Source of the DNA: Solenopsis invicta
Taxonomy: Eukaryota; Arthropoda; Insecta; Hymenoptera; Formicidae
Length of the DNA stretch: 64,000 nucleotides
NCBI RefSeq assembly: GCF_016802725.1
Contig: NC_052679.1
Location: forward strand, 8,093,001 to 8,157,000
Direction of reading: 5' to 3'
Made by a program: the position numbers and the translations under genes. Positions 34,504-47,460 of this stretch are shown here, piece by piece. How positions within the stretch are numbered: the first letter of the stretch is position 1; each line of letters begins with the position of its first letter. Under the pieces are notes generated by a model that was not told the origin of the DNA, did not search any database, and saw only the letters and a program-made list of their open reading frames with translations.

Positions 34504-35208
34504 TTTTGTACATATTTTGTAGATGATGGAACAAAGTACACAATCTATGATAATTACTGGCTGAAGTATGTATTAAATATATCTTAATTGGCGGAAGTAA
34601 TTGATAGAAAATTTTTTCGTGTTATATTAAGAGAGAGAGAGAGAGAGAGAGAGAGTTGCACAAGTTCTCCAAACTTGTACTATAACTAAAAAGTTTATAG
34701 CAAATTATAGCTTTTTAGTTACTGGTAGTACAGTTTTGGAGTACAGCCTCAGATGTAAGTGTATATATGTATAGGTGCGTATAAAAATGTAATTTATATA
34801 GATAAAAATGATTTTTTTCTTTCGAAAAATGTTATATTCTTACATTACTTGTAATGCTTTGTAGAAAATTTTTTCAAAAAATTTTTAATTTTTGATAATA
34901 CTTGGTTACCACATTGAGATTGTTACGATAGATATGAGTTAATGGCGTAATAGGAAAAATATTGTCACATTTTTTGCCATTATAAATGCCATATGGAAAA
35001 GATAAAAACGCAAAACTCATTTTTTTTCTGGGACGATGTGTGCGTATGTATGTATATATATGTTACATGTATTTTACATTATACGTATAATTGAAAAATT
35101 ATTTGTACAATTTATAATTGGGTGATAAACACGTGATTTGCAAAGTAACATTTATCAATACCACAACAAATAAATTACTATGGTTACGTAAGTCATCAGA
35201 TGTATAAA
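34504..35208. other. Convergent 3' spacer between sesquipedalian and hobbit
   Basis: Contains both 3' UTRs and a GA microsatellite at 34631-34654. There is a small inverted repeat around 34655-34745 (ACAAGTTCTCCAAACTTGTACTA versus AGTACAGTTTTGGAGTAC, imperfect). No exon. Confidence 0.6.
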
Positions 35209-38200
35209 TTATTTAAATTTAAACATGCTCTTTTTTTTCGCGTCCCCAGGAAGATGTCTGGTACCTAACAAAAGGCGAGCTTTGTCTTCTTCCTGCGGCG
35301 TAGATTCCTCAGGTGGTCCCCTTGGTTTTATTTGCAGTTTTTGTTTAATAGCTTGGCTCAGTATTACACGTCTGGAATCGCTCTTCATCGCCAAAAGCAG
35401 GTCGAGCCATGTCCATGTAACATTATGGTATTCTAAAGTTGGTATGACCAGCGCAAAGTCACGTACATCTTCAAGGTTTTTTTCTTTATTTCCCTGTTGG
35501 AAGAATAGCGTTGGATTTGAAAGAATAACTCGCCAAGTAACAGATGGAACATTCAATTTTCTATTCTAGTTTACTATAAAACGTTACCTTGTACGATACG
35601 CGAACAGGTACTTCCGGTATCTTTATGTATATAAACAATTTGTTCTTATCAGCTCTTTCCTTCATTTTTTCCACGTCGTCTCTTCTCTCGATAGGCACGT
35701 AAAAGGAGGAATCACGTTGCGGCGCTGGTGCTTCCTCTATGCCTTCCGGATCGCGCTCGGGAAAGCAAAATTTAAGCATAGTATTGAAGAATTTTTTCGT
35801 CAAACCTGAAGAAGAGTAAAACGTTATGTTTCACGTACGAAACACACGACACATAGAAGTGAGGCTCCGTTGTATTCGATACACAAGTTAGGCGTTTGCT
35901 TACCTATCGTAAGAGGTACTACATTGATCTCAAAGTGTTCTTTGACGGAGATTCCTGCGACCGGCGCCTTTTCCCTGCAAAAGACTCGAAGAGCTCTTTG
36001 TCGATCTACAGGCATATTACTTTGCAGTTCCGTAGGTACAAGTACTTCCGTATAAATTTGATTCGGTAGTAAATTCGTCATCCGGACGTATCCTAGTTCC
36101 AACAGATGTTCCACCGAGTCATCGGTCTTGCTAGTTTTCGTATAAAGAAAATTGGTTAAAATAAGATCGGCGATACCCAATTGACCGTCCGCATCCGTCA
36201 GCCTCCATTGCGCGTGTTTAAAGCAAATCTCAGCTACTCTGGCCACCGCGGCTGGCTTGTCCTTGAGTGTAGTCGACGCGGCCGCTGGCGCGGTAGTTTC
36301 TTTGTAACAACTTAACATAACGTCCAATTCCTCCGCCTTGGCGCCAAGTTGTTCCTTGCATTCAAATACGCTCGCTTCCAAGCGTTCCATCTCCGTGAGT
36401 AATTCCGGACTGGACTCGTCGGCCAATGCTTTTTGCACCAAATACGTCTCGCGTTCCAACCGTCTCAATTTCGCCATCAAGCCGCGCACTGTATTTTGTA
36501 ATTGTTGTATCGGCCTCTTTTGATCTTCGACGGAATGCAATTGCAACTGGAATCTCATCCTTTGCAACCTTTCCGAAGCCTCTTTCCGCCTCGGTTCCAC
36601 ATATAGCAGCAAATTGTTGACTATGTCTAGAATCATAGCGTATTGTAACGAATTGGTGCATACATCTAGATCATGATGCATCAAGGTAAACGCGTCGGCC
36701 GCGGTTAGATCCTTCCTCTCCCATGGGCTGACCTCTTCCCCGGGCGGAGCTGGCACTTGATCGACAGAGCCCACATCTAAGGTCTGACCGTAACCAACGT
36801 AGAAAAATTCGCACTTGCATCGGGACACTATGCGTTGCAATTGATGCTGAGGGCCGCCACCGCCTCCCACCGTCTGACTGACCACACCGCCGACGCTTTG
36901 GCCAGATCCTACTAGAGCCGGGACATCCGGCAAGCCGGCTATGATAGTGGAATCTTTCTCCTAAAATGTGAAAACACATGATATAAAAGTTTATCTCGCT
37001 CGCGTATCTTCGCTCCGTGCTCACATTCTAAAAAACGTACTTGTATATTATCCAATGTCAACCACATGATATTATCGTCGAGATTGTCGTCGATGTTTGC
37101 GCTTACAGTAGCGTAATATTGCATGCATTCCAACGAGCCAACCCAAGTTGTTTTCGAAACAAGAGATCGCTCCTTCCAGACCGGCGAATGAACTCTTTGT
37201 AGTATTTCTGCTTTAGCCGCCGAGAGAATGACGTAGCCGCGGGTTTCAATGCCCTTCAACAGTACTTGGCTGTTTACCAAAGCGACTGAAAAGAACATTG
37301 TTCATTTAATAAAAATCCCTTTGGTCCTTTGTGCCTTTCGCTATGCCACAGTGCTTATCAAACTTGACATACTCAGCCAGTTTTTGTGCAAGACGTCGTC
37401 CTGATGACATGCCGCTAGCCCGCGCAGTTGGTGTCCCCTAGTTTGCACCGACAAATCGTCGCTGAAAGCCACCGGTTTGTTCCCGGCCTCTGCTATCAGT
37501 CTCTGCAGCATTCCCGCCGCCTCGCCTTGCTGCGGTTTCTTCACGACGGAGGAGGAGCCTCCTGGCGTTGTTACGACCTGGTCATCAGCAACAACACCAC
37601 CACCACCTGTGGAGGTGCCCACGCCGATTCCGACGCCAACGCCGACTCCAACTCCAACGCCCACACCGACGCCGACGCCGACGCCCACCACCTGTTGATC
37701 GACTACCGACACCACGCTCGGTCTCATGGTGATCGCACGATTCTTGTGCGTTGTCGAGCTGTTGGGGGGTTCCCTGTGGAAACCTTTGAGGGCTGCGGTC
37801 GATAGATTCTTCTTGAGTTGTTGAGTCTTGATGAAGGAGTCGAAGAGAGCGAAGGCAACGTCACGATTGGTCTTGGTCCAGGCGCCGCGTAGGTCGTGCA
37901 CGACCAATCGATGAATCGGCGTGTCGCCGCTCACCCCGGCGACCATCGCTTCCCTGCCGTAACTGACGCGCGCCACGCTCAAGCAGTAACACTTCTCGAC
38001 CGGCTGACGCAGCGAGGCGCTCTCCACCTCGTCTTCCTGCAGGGCGCTCTTCAGCCAAATCTCGGCGTCGCTCAGCTCGCAGTTCATGTAGACGATGGAC
38101 CATTCCGCTCGCGGCCGATGGATCAGCCCGTCGTCGATCGGATGCAGGGCGAGATTGTGCTCCGAACTGCAGGCGACTCGACCTCCGGTCACCTCAAAGC

Positions 38201-41200
38201 CACGCTGCATCGCGAACGACATCCAGTAGTTTACGTGGAAACGGTGGAAGGCCAAGGTCAGCCGAACCTTCCTGTAATGTCTACTGAGCTGTTTCTTCCT
38301 CGGCCGGATATTTTTGAACAGCGGGCCCTTTCTCGTCGGTCTCGTCGCGCCCGACAGAATTAACTTAAGATTCTCGAACCATCTCAACGTGCTGCCGTAG
38401 AGCAGCGCCGTTGGCGCACTGGTCAGGGTAGGCGAGCCAGTCGGCTTCGTCTCCAACGAGAGGCTGACGTTGAGGTTTTGCGAGCGGAACGCCCTAAACG
38501 AATCGTGCTCCTGATTACTCGAGTACTCGGGCAAGCGGTCCGGGGCGCAGGGTATAGCGGCGTGATGATCGCGCGGATCGCCTAAGCATACCCAGGCTAG
38601 TTTAACGCTCAATCTCACGTTGGGCAAGTGTAGTAGTCGGCAATCGTCGTATTTGCTAGCAGTGCGCACGTACACGTCGAGATCACCTTTAACGATTATC
38701 TTCCCTTGCGTCCAATCGAGCTCTAATCCGGTCCATGTAAGCTCCATCTCCTCCGTCGTGTTGTACGGGTCTAGAGAGCCGTGCAACAATACCGTCAGCT
38801 GTTTCACGCAGAGCGTCAGCCTACCGTGAAGGGCCAATCGCATTTTATCCCAGAACGGTAACGGCGGGCTCGGGTCCCTCGACGGATGAAGGATCTTCTC
38901 GAAACTGAGATTACACTGCGCTATCACCGGCTCCCAGCAAGGACCGAACGCATATCTAAACTTGTCAATATCCCAATTGAGATCGTGATAATACTTGAGA
39001 GACGTCATACCTCTTTCTACCACTATATCCTCCCATGGCGCGCCGATTTCAATTCTCACAGTCCTTTTTGCCCTCGGCGGTGCCAGAGCTTCCGCGCCAG
39101 CCAATCTGCCCCACACGTTCAAGTTTTCCACCAGGAGTAACGGCTGCGGAAAGTCGCGAAGCTGGAGTTTCCACTCGGCGCATTTCAGGCTGATCCCGCG
39201 AACCCACACGGCATTGAATTCGAGACCGTCCTCGGGCCAAGGTGTTTCTGAGTCCATTTCTCGGAGTGCTCTCACCGCCTTTTCTGTACCATTTATCGAT
39301 GGATCGGCCAGGGCCAATATCTCCAGGTCTAACATGGTCCACGCGAACAATCGAGTCCTCGCCGGTCCCGCCCGTTGCATCTGCTTCCACCTCTGCACGT
39401 AGATCTCCGCGTTTTTCTTATTTAAGCTCGCGTATAATTCCTCGACCTTTCCTTGCGGTAGCAGTAAGTGCGCGCGGCAAAGTTCCTGCACCTTGGCATC
39501 CAGCATCGCCTGCCGCTTCAAACTCTCCTTGTACTCGTCCTCCAGCAGCTCGTAATTGTCGCGCAGACGTACCTCGAACGGATCGTCGCTCAGCTCGAAC
39601 GTCCACTCCTTTATTTTGATCATCAAATCGGAAGGCAGGGATTCCCTTTTATCTCGTAAGCTCGACGAATGAATTTCCTTCAGCCATTTTCTGATGCTGA
39701 GCAACTCATTTTGTATCGCGTTCGTAAATTGATGCTCGTATGGAAAAGAAATTTTCATGGAATCGATGTTTAGCGCCCAGCACTCGTTCCAATCCAATAC
39801 GAAGCCTTCGTTACTTTGCCTCTCCGCTCGCACTTCCGCGTTATCGGCTATTCTAATCAATTCGAAACCCTCGATCATAATTACATCAGCCATGTCTAAG
39901 GTAACTCGAACGTAGGTGAGTCTCCATTCGCCATGTGACCAGCGCAGCTGGTCAGACGCCAGGATCAAGAAATGTTTAGTAGAAATATCTATAGAGACGG
40001 TGATCCCACCAGTCGCTAATAAATCCAAAACGCGTTTCTTCTTTTGTACTTCTGTAAATGAAGAAAGTGATTATCCTCCTCCCCTCACTCACGATCCCTT
40101 ATCTCAAATTATTATAAATTATTATAAATCTTGATCTTGACCGCGATTAATTCAAAATCATAAACAGCACAGTTGATTCATTACCTTCGATACGAGTCGC
40201 GCTCATTTCTTTTCTGATGATAGATCGAAAATCTGCAGACTCCACCCAAAATTGCAATAAACGTAGATGTAAATTAGGACTCCATGCTAGATTAGTACCG
40301 TCGAGACTAATGTTGACGGCGTCAGAAGTAATCGCAGCTTTGCACTTTCGTACTGCCAGAAACGGATGCGTTAATGTTTGCGCATGTTGGCACATGATCG
40401 GCTCGTTCTTATTAAGAGTTATCGCGCTCATGCCTTCCGCCACGCCTACGAATCGCTTTGAGTTTTGTTCCACAGTCGCGACATCCAAACGCATCATTAT
40501 AGATACTAAAACGAATAGCGTAAGTGACAGTTGACAAGACAAAAATTCTTCTTTGACACTATTTTAAAATATTTACGTTCGTTTTCTGCGATGAAAAATA
40601 GATTGCAGTTTGTTACTTTAAGATTCAATTGGATGGAATTGCTTGATATCGTATCCTTTTTTTTCATTATTGGTTGCCGATACTTTTTGTAGCACCTACA
40701 AATATTTTCGCAATCATTTCATGCCCACTACATTTTTCCTTCTATAATAGTAATAGAATAAATAATGGGACTCATAAATGATTTTAATTATTACTTGTAA
40801 GCTTGCTCGAGAAATCTCGCTAACTCTAAACTCCACTCGGTTATGAGAGCGTCAACTGCGATTCCTATGGCGTTGCTACGAGTTGTCGCTAAAAGCACGC
40901 CAATGGAAAGTGGGCTGCCCCATTGATGAGAGGTTTCAGAGATATTGCTATTGGTGCCATTTAATGCACAATATAAAGATTCAACGACCAATTCTGTATT
41001 TAGATTTTTTGTTTTGTCTAATATAGGAAACATATATTATAAAAATTAATAATTTATTTCATAATTTTAGAAAAAAAATAAATAAAAGACAAGACGAGAT
41101 GGTTCACATACCCACATACATACCTGTCTGTGAATTCAAAGCAAATTTCATATGTGCGACACCACACGATGCTTCTTGCACATCTGGTAATTTGATATTT

Positions 41201-43069
41201 AAGGAAGAGTCATACAGCTCAGTATTTAATGTTATTTCAAAATTTGGTAATCTATCTTTCAACGATATGTTGCCAACAGGTTGTGAAATGTCATTTTCAT
41301 TATTATACAGCAACAATTCCCAGTCTCTATGATCATACATCATTGAAAGATTATTCAGTTGTACGTCAACGCACAAAAGATTTTCCTCCATCTGTATTGA
41401 ATCAAAATTGAGCATAAGTAAAATTATCAATTAGAGATTAGCCATTTTTCTCGTCCTATTTACTTTCCTACTATCTACACATTAGTGTATTCCCAACTCT
41501 TACCTTTGTATCAATCGACAATGAATGTAGAGTTAAAATAGGAAGCTTTCCGCGGACGCACAAACCGTCTAGGCCAACGGTAAAATTTAAACGCGTCTTA
41601 TTAGCTTGAAATTTTGCATGGACTTGAAGACTTCTTAAGGTACCCTCCAAACCTACCATACTACTATCCTCTCTACCAGCTATTATCAACGAATTGCCGA
41701 CTTTCAATGTAAAATCCTATAAATATGACAAAGGCGGTAATTATATTGAGTAATATACAATTGTTATTATTGTTCATTTACAATAAGGAAATTTACTTTC
41801 GGCAAAATAGGCGCTATTCTAGTCATTAAGTTATTGGAGGAGTCGTCATGTGCTGCTTCGGTGCATGTACAAGCTGTAGTACTTGGCGAACTTCTATCTC
41901 TCAAGAATTGAATGAGACCTGCACCGCCAGATCCTTCAGTTTGCGTCACTCCGATACATAATGTCTATAAATTAGATCCCACTTGATTCCTTTTGAAAAC
42001 GGTCGATAATCAGACACATTTACTTCTTAAAAATCTATTTATTACACACCACAAAGTATGAAATTGATTACTTTTTATAAATTTTAATAACAATTGTTGT
42101 GAAGAGGCTATGCCTTTTCCTTTAATGTTCAAATATTAACGCAACAAATTTTTAATCCTATGTACCTCGACCGAGAGTTCTCCTTGAGCTTTAAATGTGG
42201 CTTCTACTGTTCCAGCAAACGTTATTTGAGAGAGACATGCATCGGAAGCATGTCGTAGTAGTTTCATAGTTCCACCAACAATAGAGGCAGATGCTAATAA
42301 CGTTCGTGCACCATGTACAATACTGCCATCCAAGCTCAGACTTTCTGCATTTCCGTTAGCCAACCAGCCATTGCCAAGAGCTAGTATGCTTATGTTCTCT
42401 ACATGTACAGCTGTAAACTGGAATCATCAATTAAAAGTTAAAAAGCCATTAATAAACCAAGTATAATCCATCCGACAGTTTTATAATATAAAAGTTTTGC
42501 ACAATATAATAGAAAACTTGGGATCTTAGTTTTGCATGTACCTGGACACACTTTATTATGATCGGTGGTATTTTCTTATTTCTAAAATCTAATAATTCAT
42601 TGGACTGCTTTATTTTACACGTTGGACCAATTGTCGGAACATCCTTATTTATTCTGACATCTCTCATAACAACAGCCAACAGTTTTGCTACGTCACTACT
42701 AAGTAAACTGCTGCGTATGCTTATCTCTTCAATTTGCTGAAATTAAATGTCGCACATTAAATTATATTATAATATATATACACAATGACTTGAAAAACTT
42801 ACCAATGTAAATCCATTTTTAGTTACATTGACATCACGGAAGATAAAATAAGGGACAGATATATGGCCTACTTGTAAATGAATTTTGTACCGACGTTTCA
42901 CTATCCATGCCAATAGTCTTGGTACCACTCTACAATTTAACAGACAATTGTTGCGTACAATCATTTTATTCAAAGCTGATATTATTTTTTATGTAAATTT
43001 CAACACTTACCGGGTAAAAAAACAATAAAGGATTAAAAAAATTATGCAGAATGCAAGTAATCCAGTCAT
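35209..43069 (-). CDS. hobbit: Hobbit / KIAA0100 (BLTP2) bridge-like lipid transfer protein, complete
   Basis: Very large repeating beta-groove protein that tethers ER to plasma membrane and moves lipid. Fifteen phase-consistent exons: 43069-43011, 42929-42803, 42736-42542, 42417-42166, 41964-41797, 41716-41504, 41391-41124, 41017-40795, 40695-40577, 40505-40185, 40051-37373, 37285-37041, 36960-35904, 35805-35588 and 35493-35209, totalling 2142 residues, close to the animal family length. The N-terminal MTGLLAFCIIFLILYCFF is the membrane anchor. The central exon holds conserved blocks such as FSYE-type WNECWALNIDSMKISFPYEH, then EFNAVWVRGISLKCAEWKL, VNYWMSFAMQRGFEVTGG and RPRAEWSIVYMNCELSDAEI. 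The C-terminal part has a coiled coil (near PELLTEMERLEASVFECKEQ) and the FMP27-type TKKFFNTMLKFCFPERDPE. A Val-Gly repeat interrupts the central exon. Confidence 0.95.
37613..37690. repeat. Hexanucleotide coding repeat (Val-Gly tract) in hobbit
   Basis: Tandem GCCGAC/GCCAAC/GCCCAC units on the plus strand read as GTCGGC-type units on the minus strand, encoding about 13 alternating Val-Gly pairs, followed by a Gly run. In a conserved lipid-transfer scaffold this is a likely disordered, length-variable loop. Confidence 0.9.
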
Positions 43070-43613
43070 ATTTCTGATATATATTTACAAATAAATTGTA
43101 TCCTAATTTAAAATATATTCAATTTTTCAAATAACATTGCTGTGAAGGTACTTGGATATATACATTTTGCGGTTAAACATTATTTATTTTCACAGTATTT
43201 ACAACTAAATAGAATGAATAGAATTAGACAAGAGAATTTTTAAAGAGAATGACATAAGCATTTGCACACCATGAAGTTTGGTGAGACATTTTACGAACTA
43301 ATAACAATACGCTATCGGTAATACAGTAACTCTATCGGTTCCATCGGTAATATAATATCTCTCGATTGATAACAACGATTTTTACGTGCATTTCGTGTTT
43401 CTCTCAGAAGAAAATAATTAAGTTATGAACAAATTAATCAAAGTTAGTTTACCTTTGAAAAAAAGCTATAAAAAATTAATCTCAAAGGTGGACTCCCTTC
43501 GAAATTAAGTTTACTCATAGCTTTCCATCTAAAAGGGACACAAACCATAGGTATTCATTCGGATTTTACCGCTGATGTGTACGTAATACACCAATGACGT
43601 CATTATGGACGCA

Positions 43614-44446
43614 GCTCAGTAAACGATAAATGATTTCTAAATCCGCGAAAAAGGTATTGAATTTTATAGAAACTGAACACATTAAATCCGTTTCCTGTAT
43701 CTCTAATTAAATATAACTCATTGCACTTTTTTTCACGTGAATCATTCAAATGAAATCTACGTGAGCAAAACAACATTAATTTTTGTAATATTTTCAAAAA
43801 CAATTTTTGCAAAAAAATTTATTTCTTAGGAATTTTTTTTCAAAAATTTTCAAGCGGTCACCCATCTAAGTCGCCACTCCGGTGAACGTTGCTTGACCTC
43901 CGTGATTGCTGCGAACCCAGCAATTAAACGAGAAATACCGTAGAGTCTCTTTAAATTTAGCCCCTCTAATCTTTACATTCCTTCACACGTACTTTCACAA
44001 ACACTAATATCATATTCCTTCCTTAACAGAATACCCTCACCACAGCACGAGTCTAACCGTTTGTTTTCTACTCCTGAACTCCCTGAATTAGTGTACACTT
44101 AAAATGAAATAGATAGATGTTTGAAAGTTAGCGAAAGCAAGAAGGAACGTTCCAATGCAGTCTAGTGCAGGAATAGAAAACAAGCCTTGACAATCACCGT
44201 GTACTTTGCTCGCGCAAGTACATGGATTGGTGGGCTCGTGCTGTGGTGAGGGTATTCTATAACTTTGGCATTCCGCTCTTATTCCACTGTGAACTGATTC
44301 CTCATGATGATCTATAAACACTTTATGCTGATATATGTATATAACTGGTAGATCAGATTAATATACGTTATTGAAAAAATAAAATATGTATAATTAAAGT
44401 ACATCATTTACACAAATATAAAATTATAGTTTTTTTTACTAATTTC
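43614..44446 (-). mobile_element. Nested inverted-repeat element with 5S-like block (copy C), split by a palindromic insertion
   Basis: Sequence at 43614-43920 matches, in inverse orientation, 48345-48660, and 44285-44446 matches the remainder of that second copy (48040-48345). The intervening 43921-44284 is therefore an insertion. It contains its own inverted arms: AATACCCTCACCACAGCACG (44033 on) and CGTGCTGTGGTGAGGGTATT (44238-44257). The 5S-like block is at 43853-43912. Confidence 0.65.
43853..43912 (-). repeat. 5S rRNA-like block, copy C
   Basis: On the minus strand it reads AATCACGGAGGTCAAGCAAC, a spacer, then ACTTAGATGGGTGACCGCTT, the two conserved halves of the 5S rRNA internal promoter region in correct order and near-correct spacing. 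Confidence 0.65.
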
Positions 44447-44653
44447 GCTCACTCCACTATCTCATGTATTTTTTCATTTAAATACTTGTTGAAAATGTAT
44501 TTACACACATCTAATTACATATTTGTTTATTTCATCTATTTAAACAGTTCATATATTACAATATGTTTAATAGCAGGAAAAGAATTTTTTTCAGTATTCG
44601 ATTCCACACTTGATTCGATCATTATGACTACGTTACGTATTGCTATACACTGT

Positions 44654-45817
44654 TTAACGATACAAATGATCCGCATGGATATTACTAGCAATTTCAGATT
44701 CCCACTTATCTCCATTATTTAAAAGTTTTTCCTTGTTGTACAGCATTTCCTCATGAGTTTCAGTTGAAAATTCAAAGTTGGGACCCTATGAAATAATTTA
44801 TTAATTTTATCAAATTCTGTCATCCTTCTATCACTCTCTCCTCTTACACCATCTTTTTGTTAATAATAGAACTTGAATACCTCAACAATAGCGTCTACTG
44901 GACAAGCTTCCTGGCAAAAACCACAATAGATACATTTAGACATATCAATGTCGTATCTTGTAGTTCGTCGAGATCCATCTGCTCTTTCTTCTGCCTCAAT
45001 TGTAATAGCTTGTGCAGGACATATAGCTTCACATAATTTACAAGCGATGCATCTTTCTTCTCCAGAAGGATACCTGAGGAATCCCAGAAAGACTCGATGA
45101 ATTTAACGCTTCAATATTTCATTTTGAAAAAAGGTAATTTACTACATTTTTTTCCTTTTTTCTCTATATCGTAATATGTACACTCATCAACAAAATAAAG
45201 TGTCTTAAAAATTTGGAAATATAAGCTATAACAAGTCACATCTTGTTTAATTATTATGAAAAAGTAAAAGATTTTGATAATATATATGTAATGTGTACAA
45301 TATACATATACCTACATATATGTAATATTAATATTTACAATATAAATTTTTTAGTTATGATACATACCTTCTTAATGCGTGTTCTCCCCTAAACCGAGGA
45401 CTCAAAGGTCCTTTTTCAAAAGGATAATTTATCGTCGCTGGTTCTCGAAATACCTGAGACAAAACAATTCCAAATCCTCGAATAAGTTCAAGAACAAACA
45501 TATGCGTAGTAGCAGCTTCCATAATATCTGTCCAGGTTTTATCTTTGTCCTCTCTTACATAGTAATATTTATTTCGACTCAAACATATATTTACTCCATT
45601 TGGAATAATCCTAAGAAATTTTGGAGCTGAAACATTTATAATTCTTAAAATTGTTATTATAATTAAAGCGTAGCACTGGCGTAAAAAGGCAAGAGAAAGA
45701 GAAAAAAAGAGGAACGAAAGGAGAAAAATAATCAATATTAGATTTGTCATAAAAATCACATATCGATGTCATACCAAATTTTCTGGTTTGCGCAATTATT
45801 TGCAAGGGACTCATCAT
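44654..45817 (-). CDS. NDUFS8: NADH dehydrogenase iron-sulfur protein 8 (NDUFS8, ND-23), mitochondrial
   Basis: TYKY subunit of respiratory complex I, carrying two 4Fe-4S clusters (N6a, N6b) on the route to ubiquinone. Exons 45817-45775, 45626-45368, 45073-44881 and 44785-44654 join in phase to give 208 residues. The start MMSPLQIIAQTRKFAPKFLR is a basic, amphipathic presequence. The second exon has YYYVREDKDKTWTDIMEAAT and INYPFEKGPLSPRFRGEHAL. The ferredoxin motifs are CIACKLCEAICP and [20 protein letters not shown]. The C terminus ends NIHADHLYR, as in other NDUFS8. Two adjacent ATGs exist (45817 and 45814); the first is taken. Confidence 0.97.
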
Positions 45818-46331
45818 TACCACACTTTAATCTTTCTTTTAAATCTACAAAGTTTAAAATCTACATTCACGCTAGCTTCTAAACAAAACCTCTTTCTTCT
45901 CAAAACAGAGGAAGATCCTCTGGAGGATCAAACAGGCATTCAATCCAACAGGCATACAGACTCCATTAATGCCATGATGTAACGCTACAGATGTCGCTAA
46001 TGTCACGCTAATTTCATAAGCTGTGTTCATCAGGTTGAGTCGACTCCCGTGTTAAAAAATTGTACAGTGTTTTGAACGCCATCTAAAGATTGACAACCCC
46101 AAAATTCTGAACTAAATAGCAATCTGTCGATAAAAACGGCATTCTGTCGAGACCTTTCATGGTTTTTGTCTTTGCTAAATATAGCTAAATGGTTCCGATC
46201 TTTATTAATTTTTAATATTCTTAATAATAATTTTTTAAATAAAAGTACACCATTTTAATTATTTTTTATATTTTATTTATATTAAATTTAGTACAAGCGT
46301 TAAATAGTGTTGGTAAAGCATGCGTAAAATA
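45818..46331. other. NDUFS8 upstream region
   Basis: Expected promoter of NDUFS8 on the minus strand. Nothing specific was recognised before the hAT-type element at 46332. Confidence 0.5.
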
Positions 46332-47366
46332 CAGGGTTGGGAAGTAACGCGTTACTTGTAACGCCGTTACCGTTTTCGTTACTTTTTTATGGTAACGAGC
46401 GTTACTTTTTTATGTCTGTAACGGTAACGTAACGTCGTTACATTTTTACAATAACGGTAACGGAATTCAGCCGTTATTTTTCGTTACTTTAGCTGGCAGT
46501 ATCTATGTTTCATAAAACGTATGATGCGTCATTTTATGTTCGTCTTACATTCGGTAACCAACATGCGCTTTACAGAATTCGGCCCATAATTAATAGTTAC
46601 CAAATTAAACAAGTACGTTTGTTCATACAGCGCGCCAGCGGTATCAGTACGGGCACTATTTGCAGACCGCGCGCAGCGTGGGAGAAATGGTTGGCAGCAC
46701 TCGCCCCATTAATTAACGTAGACTTTTTGTATTGATCAATTATGTTTAATTATCACTCATAATCATTTGATATGGTATATGATTACGAATCGCAATTGCG
46801 ATAGGATTTATATTCAGTGATAGAATCATATTCTTGAATGTACACACGGAGACATATGGTACATATGATATTCATAGTCCACTCTTATATTTAAGATCGT
46901 CTTAAGTATCATTATATGATGCTATTAACCAATCAGAGAGACGTATCAGCATCTTAAGACATTACTTAAGATGATCTCGAAATAAGAATCTACTATGAAT
47001 ACCGGCCATAAATGCTTTAACATCTGCACGTGTATTGAAGACGACATAAGAAAGAATGAGATAAAGGCATGAACAGACATAGGAAGGTATTTATGTCCCT
47101 CTGTGCGGATATTGTAAAACAAAAAAACATGAAATGTTTCTTTTTATCACGTATTGAATAGATTTTTTTCACGTTAAAAGATCCCTATTTTAACATCACC
47201 AAAAAGTAACGAAAAAGTAACGAATCGTTACTTTCCAAGCAACAGTAACGGTAACGCGTTACCTTTTTAATTAAGTTAGTAACGGTAACGGTAACGAGTT
47301 ATTTTTTTACAAACAGTAACGATAACGGTAACGCGTTATTTTTTTAAGGTAACGTTCCCAACCCTG
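46332..47366. mobile_element. hAT-superfamily non-autonomous element with 8-bp target duplication
   Basis: Ends CAGGGTTGGGAAGTAACGCG and CGTTCCCAACCCTG are inverted copies. The subterminal arms are dense in GTAACG/CGTTAC words. The 1,035-bp unit is flanked on both sides by GTAAAATA (46324-46331 and 47367-47374), a perfect 8-bp duplication as hAT transposases make. The interior has no transposase; a 76-codon frame at 46505-46735 resembles nothing I know. Confidence 0.88.
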
Positions 47367-47460
47367 GTAAAATATCGTTCAGATAAATAATTGTACATAC
47401 GTTTCTATAGCTTTGTCAAAGTCGTTTTCGTGAATACCAACAGCTCTCATCAACATATGT

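Larger units (their letters stand above)
43070..44653. other. Intergenic block between hobbit and NDUFS8, mostly repeats
   Basis: The hobbit promoter side (43070-43610) shows nothing specific. From 43614 to 44446 it is a nest of inverted-repeat elements listed separately. The final part leads into the NDUFS8 3' end. Confidence 0.6.

Noticed and set aside
47398..47460. Minus-strand frame reading MLMRAVGIHENDFDKAIE followed by a donor-like GTATGT, and 48690-48765 reading EIICCGDSSDIRDLYSG, as further ATG7 exons
   Set aside because: They look protein-like and lie downstream of the ATG7 relic, but I could not match them to the ATG7 C terminus or join them in frame; left unassigned.
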